From: Sphaerulina vaccinii
Lineage: Eukaryota > Ascomycota > Dothideomycetes > Mycosphaerellales > Mycosphaerellaceae
Direction: 5' to 3'
Length of the DNA: 64,000 nucleotides
NCBI GenBank assembly: GCA_022570795.1
Contig: JAKUDP010000006.1
Coordinates: 1,364,001 to 1,428,000, forward strand
Shown here: piece by piece, positions 42,670-54,424 of the stretch
Layout: each line of letters starts with the position of its first letter
Numbering within the stretch: position 1 is the first letter of the stretch
Made by a program: the position numbers and the translations under genes
Notes under the pieces: model-generated
The model's database searches: none
The model's input: the letters and a program-made list of their open reading frames with translations, nothing else
What the model was told of the DNA's origin: nothing

Positions 42670-43689
42670 TTACACAGTCTCTCCGTCTGCATCTGATAAC
42701 CCGGCCACGCTATGCAACGATGTCCTCCAGACCTGATGTCTCGGGCTGTCAGAGAACAGCGCACTTCTAGCTGATTTCTCGACCTGCTTCTGATGACTTT
42801 CCGGCACCATGTGTGCCTCGAGTAAGAGATCATAGTTCGGCACTCCAGAGAGCATTGGTCTACCCATAGGTGGCGTCCCTGCTCTTGAACATTCACGTCC
42901 TTTGCTTGGACTCCTCAAAACCTGCGAGGATGGCTGAACACTACTCACCCCTGTAATCGTCCTTGCACTTTGTCTTACCACATTAGGCTCCGGGTCATCA
43001 AAGAGAGGCGGCCATTGTAGATCCAGCTCCTCGACTTCTGTCCCGCGAAGTTGAAGTTCCAAATCCCACTGCGTCCCATCCTTAATCTCAAAGTTCCGAA
43101 AGTCATGCAACATATTAGTCTCAGATCTACTCCTCACCAAAACACGATTCCAATCGATATCCTTTCCCAAATCCTCGCCACAAGTCCTGACTTGTTCAGG
43201 ACATGGAATCGGCTTCTCATAACAAGGTTTGATATTCCACAACTCAATCACATCATCCCCACTTTCTGCGAACTGTTCTTGCATGATAGCAGCTAATTCC
43301 TGCTCGCGGCCCCATAAGTCACCATTGATGAATAAAGATTGGTTCCAGGGCTTGCAGACACCTTGGACTGTCAGAGATGCGTCGATCACATCTAAGATCA
43401 TGCTTTCGATGGGTTCGTGGGATTGTCCTAGATCTCCAAGTTCACGCAGTCGCCTGTCATGTTGGATGTAATCTCGTATCATGAGAGTCATTCGAGCCAT
43501 TTGTTCGCGAGCCATTTGTTTGGAGGTATAATTGCCTAGGCGTCCATCGTCTGGCTCAGCCATGATGTCGGCGAGGCGTGTGTAGTGACGTTCTACAAGA
43601 CTTCTGTGGTCGTCATCCATGGGTGCTAGGGAGAGTTCCAGTGCGGTGAGGATAGCCGCCGAGAGGGTGAGGTTTGTGCCTGGGAGCAT
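42670..43689 (-). CDS. hypothetical protein, 339 residues
   Basis: A single open frame from ATG 43689 has good protein character throughout. The N-terminal third is helical (LSAAILTALELSLAP, then LVERHYTRLADIMAEPDDGRL). The middle has NQSLFINGDLWGREQELAAIMQEQFAESGDDVIELWNIKPCYEKP. The C-terminal third is Ser/Pro-rich and probably disordered. There is no convincing signal peptide and no transmembrane segment. I do not recognise the family. Codon use and the absence of a competing frame support a real gene; small introns near the 3' end cannot be excluded. Confidence 0.6.
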   Translation of the reverse strand: MLPGTNLTLSAAILTALELSLAPMDDDHRSLVERHYTRLADIMAEPDDGRLGNYTSKQMAREQMARMTLMIRDYIQHDRRLRELGDLGQSHEPIESMILDVIDASLTVQGVCKPWNQSLFINGDLWGREQELAAIMQEQFAESGDDVIELWNIKPCYEKPIPCPEQVRTCGEDLGKDIDWNRVLVRSRSETNMLHDFRNFEIKDGTQWDLELQLRGTEVEELDLQWPPLFDDPEPNVVRQSARTITGVSSVQPSSQVLRSPSKGRECSRAGTPPMGRPMLSGVPNYDLLLEAHMVPESHQKQVEKSARSALFSDSPRHQVWRTSLHSVAGLSDADGETV

Positions 43690-44097
43690 GGCTGTGTTGG
43701 AAAGTGAGTCCTTCTTCGAGCAATCTTATTACCAGCCTGGGAATGGCATGCTGCATGTTAGTATATATGTCTATGTCGTTAGCGTGGTGAATGTCATTCA
43801 CGACTTCATGGGACTGGTGGATGGAGCTGCCTGAGACACTTGGTATGTTGACGCTGTGTCCGCACAAAGTCTTCACGCGCTCATGTGGCGCTGTCGCCTA
43901 TCCTGTAAATGTACACCACATAGGTCATACTGGCTGCTGTCCCGTTCTGCTTGGGAGAGATGGCCGTGTGCTTCAGCAAGTTTTGCGGGGTCGTTTTGCA
44001 CACGCCGATCTAGGCAGCGAAAGCCATCGACGTAGAACCTCTTATGCTCATGTTGACTGTGAGCCTTTTGTGAAAGTGGTACGCTTGCGAGGTTCCC
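43690..44097. other. intergenic, nothing recognised
   Basis: This is the upstream region of the 339-residue gene and the 3' flank of the next minus-strand gene. No feature is supportable. Confidence 0.4.
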
Positions 44098-44595
44098 TCA
44101 ATCACTCTGCTTCCCCTCATAACCTTCACCTTCTACGGCTCTTCTGCCAATGTTGTCCGCCAATTTCATCGCCCTCTTCGCCATCCTTTCGTCAACGTCC
44201 TTCACTAGCTCCTCTCTTGTGGCCCTGGCGGTGTCGATCTTTGTCAAGATTTCTCTTACCCAATCCTTCAGGTCCTCAGGAGACTTTCGCTTAACCACTT
44301 CGATGCCATAGGAGCGTTTGCTATGTTCCATAATTGGTTCAGGACGCGCTGAGGTCATCTTTTCGCCAAGCTTCACGCGAACATCGTATTGTCGACGATC
44401 TTCTAGGTAGTCACACTGATCCAGGAAACCGATAGAGTCTTGGAATCTCTCAGTAAGCTCTTCCTGAGGAGTGATTGTGTCGTCGAGTATTTGCTTAAGC
44501 TTGCCGAGTCTGGTCTGCATAGCCTCTGAAAGGGGATCTTCGAGAATAGCCGCTGCCTCGCGAGGCTTACCGAAAGACCCTGTGACAGTAGACAT
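44098..44595 (-). CDS. hypothetical coiled-coil protein, 165 residues
   Basis: The ATG at 44595 begins a hydrophilic helical protein with heptad-like stretches: AMQTRLGKLKQILDDTITPQEELTERFQD, then DLKDWVREILTKIDTARATREELVKDVDERM. There are no membrane segments or cysteine patterns. It is divergent from the 148-residue coiled-coil gene at 44846, with 250 bp between start codons. An in-frame ATG at 44661 is possible but less likely. No function is assigned. Confidence 0.6.
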   Translation of the reverse strand: MSTVTGSFGKPREAAAILEDPLSEAMQTRLGKLKQILDDTITPQEELTERFQDSIGFLDQCDYLEDRRQYDVRVKLGEKMTSARPEPIMEHSKRSYGIEVVKRKSPEDLKDWVREILTKIDTARATREELVKDVDERMAKRAMKLADNIGRRAVEGEGYEGKQSD

Positions 44596-44845
44596 CTTTG
44601 CCAATTTTTTCGCAGTAGAGCTGTCGTTCGTCCTGATATCGTCAGAACTGAGGAGCAGCAAACGATTTGCAACGTCCTAGCATTCACTTGATGTCTCTAG
44701 AAACGACCAGACCGAGACCCGAGCACAACGCCATGAAGAATGAGTTTGCTCCACTCTCGCCTTCATAGCTCACCTCAAATGAAGCCAATGTCGTCTTTGG
44801 CAGCAAGTTGGTCAAACAAGGACTCACCAGTAGCCTTCTTCAAGC

Positions 44846-45292
44846 ATGGCTGGCAACGATCTCACCGAGCCAGCAGAAGATCTCGGATCTCCCATCAACA
44901 CAATCCTGGCAGAGCCTCTCACCTTCCGCTCTTTTCAGAAAGTCTTTGATGTCCTGCACAACTGTTACGAGAAGCTTGATAAGACTTGCCGAGAGGCAGC
45001 AGCAAAAGGATTTCTTCTCTCGCCACTGAGAGGTGAACGTCTTCCCCAGGAGGAGATTCAAGCTATCTTGTCTCGAGTTGCTCGCGCTCCAACGTCTGAC
45101 CAAGCTGCCATGATGGAGTCTGCTGCCGAGGATGTTAAGAAGAAAGTAGACAGAGTCGAAGAGAGAATCGAAGAGATCGAGAAGGCGGTGAATGCGATGG
45201 AGCGGCACCGCGAGGACAATGCTAAGATGGGTGCGATCGAGTTCACACCCTCTCTGGGCGGCAAAGGAAATCAAGGTGCTGGCGTTCCCTAG
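44846..45292 (+). CDS. hypothetical coiled-coil protein, 148 residues
   Basis: This single-exon frame starts MAGNDLTEPAEDLGS. A helical segment (FQKVFDVLHNCYEKLDKTCREAAAKG) is followed by a strong coiled coil of about 50 residues (AAEDVKKKVDRVEERIEEIEKAVNAMERHRED) and a Gly-rich tail. It has no signal peptide or membrane helix. It shares a 250 bp upstream region with the gene at 44595. I do not recognise a family. Confidence 0.6.
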   Translation: MAGNDLTEPAEDLGSPINTILAEPLTFRSFQKVFDVLHNCYEKLDKTCREAAAKGFLLSPLRGERLPQEEIQAILSRVARAPTSDQAAMMESAAEDVKKKVDRVEERIEEIEKAVNAMERHREDNAKMGAIEFTPSLGGKGNQGAGVP

Positions 45293-46628
45293 AGGCGAAA
45301 GGTCGTAGTCCTCCAAAGAGACGTTGCAAGTGGGAAGGTTGGCACATCGAGGGACGACCTTGAGTACTGGGGGCAGACTTGCATTTGTGGTGATCGAGAG
45401 CACGATGATTGTCTGCGAGAAGAGTGTAGTTAGCTAGCCAAGGCAGAGTGATCTCGCTGCACAAGCACGAGCTCCTGCTTGGAGTTGAGTATGTCATAAT
45501 CAACGGAATCGCATCCTCTCCCGAAGTGATCGCAACTCTGCGGGAGTGAGCTTTCGCATTGTGTTCTGTCTGTAACATGCGCCGTTGCTTCGAGTTTGAA
45601 TTGTCGAAGCATGTATTCCATGATCTGACACGCATTGTCAAGTGATATTCGAAATCGTGAGAAACCGGATAGCTTTCTGATCCTTCATAGGGCTTCCCAA
45701 ACGGTGTTTCCGGACATATGGTTGACTCACAGCCCTCCCGGGAGCCTGGCGCTGAGCACGAGGTCAGAACAAACAGCTTCCCCATCTCATTCGTATCGCT
45801 GCTCATCGAATGGTCTTGAAGTAGCCTATGGCATTGGCTAGGATGATGGCATTTCCGCGGGTAGACTCTCGCTCAGAGGCAGCCGCTGGCAGCTCTGATT
45901 TGCACGTGAAGTGTGAATAGGCTCGCGTATCCTGCTTGCCTACTTGCCTACAAAAAAGACGAGGGAAGCTTTTAGGGCATCTTTGAGCCAAGACGGAACT
46001 TGGAGCATTGATATGTCCGTGCCGTTCCAGTTGAGAGACCTCGAACCATTCCATTGGCTTCTCCAAACGCCTCCATCGCGTTTTTGTCTCCGTCGGCGAG
46101 ATTTTACCTGTCGAGAGCCAGCTCTGATTATTTATGGTGTGGTCGATTGGCGATGATGAACAGTGAGAATGGACGATGCCTACGATCGAGGTCTCGGATT
46201 GAGCTTCGCTGAGAGTGTCCGTCCGTGGATGCCGCGTAGGTTATTGTTTGCAGCAGCAGGAGCGAATGCGCGCCTTCAATGTGTAACCACGGCCACGATC
46301 CGGAATGTTACTTGGAAGATGTCTCCTATAACCGAACGATACGGTGCTCGATTTGGCTAGCTCACCGACAGATGTCAAGGTCATCAAAGAAGCCTCCGGT
46401 CAAGCGTTTGCATTTCGCGCCCCTTCGCTGCCTGCAACTACGGTGTCCAAACAAAAAGTTGCTCCGATCCCGTGCGGTAAATCAGGCCGCATCTTGACGA
46501 GAGGAGACTGCTTTCGGATAGCGATATAAACAAGCCCTACCTGGCACCTCTGGTTGCTGGTATACCTCTAGGCTGCTTTTCCATCTCACGCCATCCTTGC
46601 AAATTCTGGGCCACCAACAGAGACCAAG
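45293..46628. other. intergenic, nothing convincing
   Basis: A 187-codon minus-strand frame (45243-45806) overlaps the coiled-coil gene end and lacks any domain, so it was not called. The right part is the promoter and leader of the MFS gene. Confidence 0.4.
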
Positions 46629-48579
46629 ATGCAGTTCTTCAAGAGGATAAAGGCCACATCGGCTGAACTTCCAGCTTCGACATCACATAGCAGCAGCCAA
46701 CACTCAATACACAAGGACGATGAATCCGAGAAGCGCAAATCGAACGTCCCAGAGAAGCCAGAAACATCTATCGGTGTCACATCTGCCTCGAGACAGCTCT
46801 CTACAGACACGACAGACTCATCAGGCCACCCCAAAGTACCCGCAAATGAGGCCACACTGGAGAAGAAGATCGAAGGCCTCGAGGCCGATGTCGATGCAGC
46901 CGAAGTCGACAACACCGACTATCCCAAAGGCATGAAGCTCGCACTAATCACTGCCGCGCTCATGCTTAGTGTTTTCTGCATGGCTCTGGATAACACGATC
47001 ATTAGCACAGCTATTCCAAAGATTACGGATCAGTTCAAGGCCATAGACGATGTGGGCTGGTATGGATCGTCTTACCTGTTGACGACGTGCGCCTTCCAAC
47101 TGTTCTTCGGCAAACTCTACACCTTCTTCTCGATCAAGTGGGTCTATATGGTGGCGCTCATCATCTTTGAGATTGGTTCTGCAGTGTGTGGAGCTGCCCC
47201 GGACTCCACGTCTCTGATTGTTGGACGAGCTGTCGCAGGTGTGGGCTCGGCTGGCATCTTTTCTGGAGCTATCCTCATTGTGGCCAACACTGTGCCGCTG
47301 TCGAAGCGTCCGATGTACACGGGCCTGATCGGTGCTATGTATGGACTTGCCAGGTAAGCAATATATTTCTGCTAGAATGAGGTTGACATTTCCACTGATC
47401 ACTGTGCTTCTACTTCTAGTGTTGCGGGACCACTGATGGGCGGAGCCTTCACTGACCACGTCTCCTGGCGATGGTGCTTCTACATTAACCTGCCAATTGG
47501 TGCTGTCACGCTGATCTTCATCTTCTTCTTCTACCATCCGACTACACGCGCCAAGTCACTTGCTGCCGGCGGATGGAAGGCAAAGCTTGAGCAATTCGAC
47601 ATCTATGGCACGCTTATCTTCTTGCCGATGATCGTGTGTCTTCTTCTGGCTCTTCAGTGGGGAGGTAGCAAGTACCCATGGTCTAATGGCCGCATTATTG
47701 GTCTCTTCGTGGCCTTTGGAGTGCTGGCACTTCTTTGGGGTGGAATTCAGCACTGGAAGCAGGACAATGCCACAGTGCCGCCACGCTTGATCAGACAGCG
47801 CACAGTAGCGTCTGCAGCATGGGTAAGTCGTCTTAACATAATCTTAGAGAGTTGGAAATGTGCAACATAGCTGACGTCTGCGACAGTTCGGTGCCACCCT
47901 TGGCGCAGCCTTCTTCATCTTTGTGTACTACTTGCCTATCTGGTTCCAGGCCATCAAGGGTGTGTCTGCAACTCAGTCCGGCATTCGAAATATCCCAATG
48001 ATTCTCGGACTGGTCATTGTCTCTCTGATCGCAGGAGGCATTATCACTGTCCTGGGCTACTACACCCCGTTCGTGATCGGCAGCAGTGTCTTGATGACAA
48101 TTGGCGCAGGCATGCTATCAACTTTAAAGCCAAGCTCTGGAAGTCCTGAATGGATCGGCTATCAAGTACTCTTCGGTGCGGGCGTGGGGATGGGAATGCA
48201 ACAGACTCTCATTGCTGTTCAGGCGGTCCTTCCGGCTGCTGACATCCCAATTGGCACTGCTACTGTCATGTTCGCTCAGACACTCGGAGGAGCTCTGTTC
48301 ATCTCTGTCGCCCAGAACGTGTTCACCAACAAGCTTCTCACGAACCTTCAGGAGCTGGTACCGGGTCTTGACCCTAGCATCGTCCAGAATACAGGCGCAA
48401 CGGAGCTGGCCAGTGTCATTCCTGCAGAGTTCCAAGCTGGTGTCAAGCTGGCATACAATGGAGCCATCATGAACTGCTTTTACGTTGCTGTCGCTTGTAC
48501 AGCAGTCTCGATCTTTGGCTCGGCCTTGTTCGAATGGAAGAGTGTCAAGGGCAAGAAGCTTGAGATGGCTGCTGCTTGA
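46629..48579 (+). CDS. MFS transporter, DHA2-type drug:proton antiporter
   Basis: Exons 46629-47353, 47420-47822 and 47887-48579 give 606 residues. A roughly 105-residue Ser/Thr/Glu-rich cytosolic N-terminus precedes about 14 transmembrane helices. The first helix carries the family motif ALDNTIISTAIPKITDQF, followed by DVGWYGSSYLLTTCAFQLFFGKLYT. The C motif of antiporters is seen as GAMYGLASVAGPLMGGAFTD, formed across the first splice junction, followed by WRWCFYINLPIG. This is the DHA2 (14-spanner) pattern of toxin and drug exporters in the plasma membrane. The substrate cannot be inferred, and no biosynthetic cluster is adjacent. The assignment is secure at family level. Confidence 0.94.
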
Positions 48580-49861
48580 TCGCTTTCGCCTGATCTTTGC
48601 ATTTGCGACTTTTTGTACTTGTATGGGAGCGAAGGATACCCTTGATGCATAGCGAAGCGACAGCAGTGTAGACGGCATTAGAACTCGACTCACGCATTAC
48701 GACAGATAGATAATACAGATGTTCGAGTAGAACGAAGAGTAATAGAGAGCCTATCACGTCAGCTTGGATCATGCGATTGAAGTCGATACAAGGTTTCATG
48801 GACCGACTGTTTTCCAAGACGAATATGCCTGCATCGGCATCTTATGATACACACTTGGCTTGATGCCAATGCTCATCGTCAGACTTCCAGCTCTTTATCC
48901 TCTTGGCTGCCACGTCGGCCACGAGCTTCAATAATTGCTTTCCTTGGCTATCTCGCCCAGACAAAGTCCATATCATTGACTGACGTCGATGATTGATAGT
49001 GCCAATCTGCCAAAAGAGGCAAGGCCATCTAACTAAAGTAGAATCGCGTCCGGACAAACTGCGGTTTCACATGTACACAACATAGCATCACACCGCGCGC
49101 GTGATGAGTACTGCTCGTGTCGTGGAGCGTTCTGCAAGACTATCGAGGAGTCACGGCGGAGAAAGAGGATTTTCACCAGCACGTGCCGACTCTGTTGCTG
49201 GTTCTTGGGTCCACGCCTGTGTTACGGACGTGGATCTTGTACCTGCATGCCTGCCTGCGGTTTTGTAGCGGAAGCATCATCCGCGTCTTGTCAATTTCTT
49301 GTAGAGTCACGAATACAAGGTCTGATGCTATACAGCACATCTTGGCAGCGTCCCCTCACTCTGCGGACGTAGTCGGGCCAAGTATACGTAAACTCACAGG
49401 AAAAGCAAGTTGTCGTTGCCCACGGAGACGACCCCTTCAGCCGATATATGTAGTCTATCATCACCACGCCGTCCACACCTCACTTTCTCAACGACAACGA
49501 CATCTTTGCAGTAGCCGATAGTCACACAGAACAAATAACAATAGACCACAAACTTGACACGATAGAACACGTCCACGAAACCGACAGGGTGCCTGGATCA
49601 GCTAGCCTTATCGGCTGGGATCGAATTGGGAGCTAGCAGTATCCCCACTGTCATAGCTTGCTTTCATCATAAGCTTCCATAAACCGAGGGAGCCACTCTT
49701 TCAACACAACCACCTGCGATATTTTCTAACAACTCCTCTCCCAACGATACACGAGCTGTAGAGGCTCTCGGTATACATACTCTCTTTTTTCCGCGCATCA
49801 ACACTCTACCAGAGGAGCACGAGCGGCTGGTATTGAGCCTTGGGAACACCAATAGCCCACC
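48580..49861. other. intergenic, upstream of pyruvate carboxylase
   Basis: No confident gene. A minus-strand frame at 48842-49057 has a partly protein-like tail but no supporting start or splice context. The right end is the promoter and leader of pyruvate carboxylase. Confidence 0.4.
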
Positions 49862-52800
49862 ATGTCTGACTCCAACCAGAACGAGTCTGCCATTGACGAT
49901 GGAGACTATGGCACACAGGATCCTCATGGCGAGACTCACCAGGACAAGAACACCGTCCACCAAAGACTACGAGCCAATTCTTCGATCATGCAGCTAAACA
50001 AGATTTTGGTCGCCAACCGAGGAGAGATTCCGATTCGTATCTTCCGTACCGCACACGAACTGTCCTTGCAGACGGTGGCAGTGTACAGTCATGAAGATCG
50101 TCTCTCCATGCACAGGCAAAAGGCCGACGAGGCATATGTCATTGGCAAACGAGGAGAGTTCACACCTGTGGGAGCATACCTGGCTGGTGATGCCATCATA
50201 AAGATTGCGAAGGAGCATGGAGTCAATATGGTTCGTCTACACTATACCATAAGAGCGAGATGGAGTATGAAATCGGAGAGCTTGAATTAGCCTCGGAGAC
50301 AGCTCCTTTTGCTTGTGGAAATGCTATCAAGCTGCATTCACTAACGAACTGCTCCAGATCCATCCCGGTTATGGCTTTCTCAGTGAAAACTACGAATTCG
50401 CAAAGGCCGTCGAGGCAGCAGGCATCATCTGGGTTGGTCCTGACCCCAAGACGATCAATGACCTCGGAGACAAGGTCTCCGCACGTACGCTCGCTCTAAA
50501 GGCTGAAGTTCCGACTGTACCCGGCACACCAGGTCCTGTCGAGAAGTTCGAGGATGCGAAGAGCTTCACGGACGAACACGGCTTCCCAATCATCATCAAG
50601 GCTGCCTTCGGAGGTGGAGGTCGTGGTATGCGTGTTGTCTGGAAACAAGAAGAGCTCAAAGACTCCTTCGAAAGAGCTACCTCCGAGGCGAAGTCGGCCT
50701 TCGGAAATGGCACAGTGTTCATTGAGCGCTTCTTGTACCGACCTAAGCACATCGAAGTCCAACTTTTGGGTGACAACTACGGCAATGTGGTCCACCTGTA
50801 CGAGCGTGACTGCTCGGTTCAGCGTCGTCACCAGAAGGTCGTGGAGTTGGCACCAGCCAAGGATCTGCCACAGGAGACTCGTGATGCCATCTTAAACGAT
50901 GCTGTCAGACTTGCAAAGTCAGCCAACTACCGCAATGCTGGAACTGCTGAGTTCTTGGTTGATCAGGAAAACCGCCACTACTTCATCGAGATTAACCCAC
51001 GTATCCAGGTCGAGCACACGATTACGGAAGAAATCACTGGTATTGACATTGTAGCTGCACAGATCCAAATCGCAGCAGGTGCCTCGCTTGAGCAGCTCGG
51101 TCTTACTCAGGACAGAATCTCAACTCGAGGTTTCGCTATTCAGTGCCGTATCACAACCGAGGACCCAGCTGAAGGCTTCAAGCCTGATACTGGCAAGATC
51201 GAGGTGTACCGCTCAGCAGGTGGTAATGGCGTGCGTCTCGATGGTGGTAAGTATAGCTTGTGTCTTCAGGACCGTGATCTGAGCTGATTTGTCCAGGAAA
51301 CGGATTCTCCGGAGCTGTCATCACACCATACTACGACTCTATGTTGGTAAAGTGCACTTGCCATGGTTCCACCTACGAAATCGCCCGCCGAAAGGTCCTC
51401 CGTGCTCTGGTCGAGTTCCGTATTCGTGGACTCAAGACCAACATTCCCTTCCTCGCCTCGCTCCTCACACACCCAACCTTTATCGAAAGTGCTTGCTGGA
51501 CGACCTTCATCGACGACACACCAGAGCTGTTCAACCTGATCGGCAGTCAGAACCGTGCACAGAAGCTGCTCAGCTATATGGGAGAGCTGATTGTCAACGG
51601 ACCCCAAGTCATCGGACAAATTGGCGAGTCGAAGTTCAAGGGAGATGCAATCATCCCAACACTTGCTGGTGAGGGTGGTAAGCCCATGGAACTGGATGGG
51701 CCATGTCAGAAGGGCTGGAGGAGCATCATCACAGAGAAGGGTCCGGAGGCCTTTGCAAAAGCTGTGCGAGCCAACAAGGGCTGTCTGATCATGGATACCA
51801 CATGGCGTGATGCCCACCAGTCTCTTCTCGCAACAAGAATGCGCACTATCGATCTCCTCAACATTGCAAAGGAGACCAGCTATGCACTCAGCAATGCCTG
51901 GGCTCTGGAGTGCTGGGGGGGCGCCACTTTCGACGTGGCCATGCGTTTCCTTTACGAGGACCCATGGGACCGTCTGAGGAAGATGCGTAAGGCTGTGCCA
52001 AACATTCCTTTCCAGATGTTGCTTCGTGGAGCCAATGGAGTGGCATACTCATCATTGCCAGACAATGCCATCTACCACTTCTGTGAGCAGGCGAAGAAGA
52101 ATGGTATGGACATTTTCCGAGTCTTCGATGCATTGAACGACATGAACCAGCTCGAAGTCGGTGTCAAGGCTGTCCTCAAGGCTGGTGGTGTTGCTGAAGC
52201 CACAGTGTGCTACTCTGGTGACATGTTGAACCCAGAGAAGAAGTACAACCTCGAGTACTACATGGGCTGCGTCGAGCGCATCGTTGGCATGGGAGCCCAC
52301 ATCCTTGGTATCAAGGATATGGCTGGTGTGCTCAAGCCAAAGGCGGCTACTCTGCTGATTGGCAGCATTCGCAAGAAGTACCCAGATCTGCCAATTCACG
52401 TCCACACTCACGACTCGGCTGGTACCGGCGTGGCATCCATGGTGGCTTGTGCGCAAGCTGGAGCCGATGCAGTCGATGCTGCCACCGACAGCATGTCCGG
52501 CACTACCTCGCAGCCCAGCATTGGTGCTCTTGTCGCGTCTCTGGAGGGCAGTGACTTCGAATCTGGCCTCAACCCAACACACCTGCGTGCGATCGACTCG
52601 TACTGGGCACAGATCCGCATGCTGTACTCACCTTTTGAGGCATGGCTCACTGGCCCAGATCCAGAAGTCTATGAGCACGAGATCCCTGGAGGACAGCTCA
52701 CCAACTTGATCTTCCAGGCCTCGCAGCAAGGTCTTGGTGCACAGTGGGCACAGACGAAGAAGGCCTACGAGCAGGCCAACGACATCCTTGGCGACATTGT

Positions 52801-53682
52801 CAAGGTCACGCCTACCTCGAAGGTTGTGGGAGATCTTGCACAGTTCATGGTGTCTAACAGCTTAAGCTATGATGACGTGCACGAGAAGGCCGACGACCTC
52901 GACTTCCCATCCTCAGTCTTGGAGTTCTTCGAGGGTCTCATGGGTCAGCCATACGGTGGCTTCCCTGAACCTCTCCGAACCAAGGCACTGCGTGGTCGCA
53001 GAAAGATGGACAAGCGACCTGGTCTCTACCTCGACCCGATCGACTTCGACAAGGTCCGCGCAGATCTCAAGGAGAAATACGGAGGCTGCTCAGAGACGGA
53101 CGTGGCCAGCTATGTCATGTACTCCAAGGTCTTTGAGGACTACAAGAAGTGGACTTCCTCATTTGGCGACTTGTCAGTCCTGCCAACGAAATACTTCCTC
53201 AACAAGCCAGAGATTGGAGAGGAGTTCCACGTTGAGCTCGAGAAGGGCAAGGTGCTCATTCTCAAGCTCCTAGCCATTGGTCCTCTCAGCGACCAGACCG
53301 GTCAGCGCGAAGTCTTCTTCGAAGTCAATGGTGAGATGAGACAAGTCACGGTGCAAGACAAGCACGCTGCTGTGGAGAACACAAGCCGACCCAAGGCCGA
53401 TTCTGGCGATAGCAGCCAAGTTGGTGCGCCAATGAGCGGTATGGTGGTTGAGATTCGTGTCAAGGACGGATCAGATATCAAGAAGGGTGACCCAGTCGCC
53501 ATCTTGTCTGCCATGAAGATGGTAAGTCTTCACAAACTCCTCTGTGCTGAACATATTGCTGACTATCGATACAGGAAATGGTCATCAGCTCGCCCCACTC
53601 CGGAAAGATCGAAGCGCTCAGCGTCAAGGAGGGTGATTCCGTTGACTCGCAAGATCTCATTTGCAAGATCGCAAAGGCATAA
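49862..53682 (+). CDS. PYC1: pyruvate carboxylase
   Basis: Exons 49862-50230, 50358-51246, 51297-53521 and 53575-53682 give 1196 residues. The enzyme carboxylates pyruvate to oxaloacetate using biotin and ATP, in the cytosol in fungi. After a roughly 42-residue leader, the biotin carboxylase domain begins NKILVANRGEIPIRIFR and contains KAAFGGGGRGMRVV and EINPRIQVEHT. The carboxyltransferase domain starts near LIMDTTWRDAHQSLLATRMR and includes HVHTHDSAGTGVA. The C-terminal biotinyl domain carries AMKM at about residues 1158-1161, with Lys 1160 as the biotin site. The last intron lies immediately after this motif. The frame is kept at all joins. Identification is certain. Confidence 0.97.
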
Positions 53683-54424
53683 GGCACAGAAAAAGTATGT
53701 GATGAACCTGGATAATAACGTAGTATGGAAATGGATGGAGGGGAAGAATAAGCACGAATTTATGAGATACCTATCATCATCATCAGTCTATCTATCAAGC
53801 TTGATGTGTATATGCTTCTGATGGTGTGTGGAAGGATTGATCTAACAGCAAGCAACATGAAATGCCATTTTACTACAATCTACTCACTGTTGCGTCCTAT
53901 GCGTCTCTCCTCGCTGCCTTTCTTCATCAGTAGCCGGTCGTCACTATGCCGCGCCAGTGGACGTTCATACCCCTCGGCTGTCACCACTCCGAATCAGCGA
54001 GCCATTCGACTGTCACGCAAAGGTCATCAAACAATCTCCTCATGACATGTTACCATAATCGGAAGCACAGTGGAAGATTTCTTCGTTATTCCCGTAGCTC
54101 GGCGACGACAACGAAGAGAAGTCGGAGGCACGACATGACAGTAGAGTTTGAGACATTTTGGAGATAGAATGAAGACACAGTGGCTAAAAAGTGCGTGTGC
54201 ACGACTCGAATATGACCTGACGAGCCAGTGACCTGCCCATTCTCTCCAAACGGATTCGTTGATTTCTGGCGCTTGATACCTCGACTCATCGCCGTGGCTT
54301 ACTGCGGCTTGCAGAGATCATTTTCGAAAGTATCTCCGTTGGAAATTCCGATGCCAAATTAGAGACTCGTCGCACTCGACCGCCTAGTCGAAGCTCGCTT
54401 TCAGAGATACTTTCCTCCCTGCCT
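53683..54424. other. convergent 3' flanks with an inverted repeat
   Basis: This lies between pyruvate carboxylase and YTM1. GAAAGTATCTC at 54326-54336 and its complement GAGATACTTTC at 54404-54414 could pair across a 67 bp loop near the YTM1 stop. No gene is seen. Confidence 0.4.

Noticed and set aside
45243..45806. 187-codon minus-strand frame
   Set aside because: Overlaps the end of a better-supported gene and has no conserved-looking segments.
48842..49057. 71-codon minus-strand frame with a protein-like end (AAKRIKSWKSDDEHW)
   Set aside because: No upstream exon, no domain, too short to support alone.
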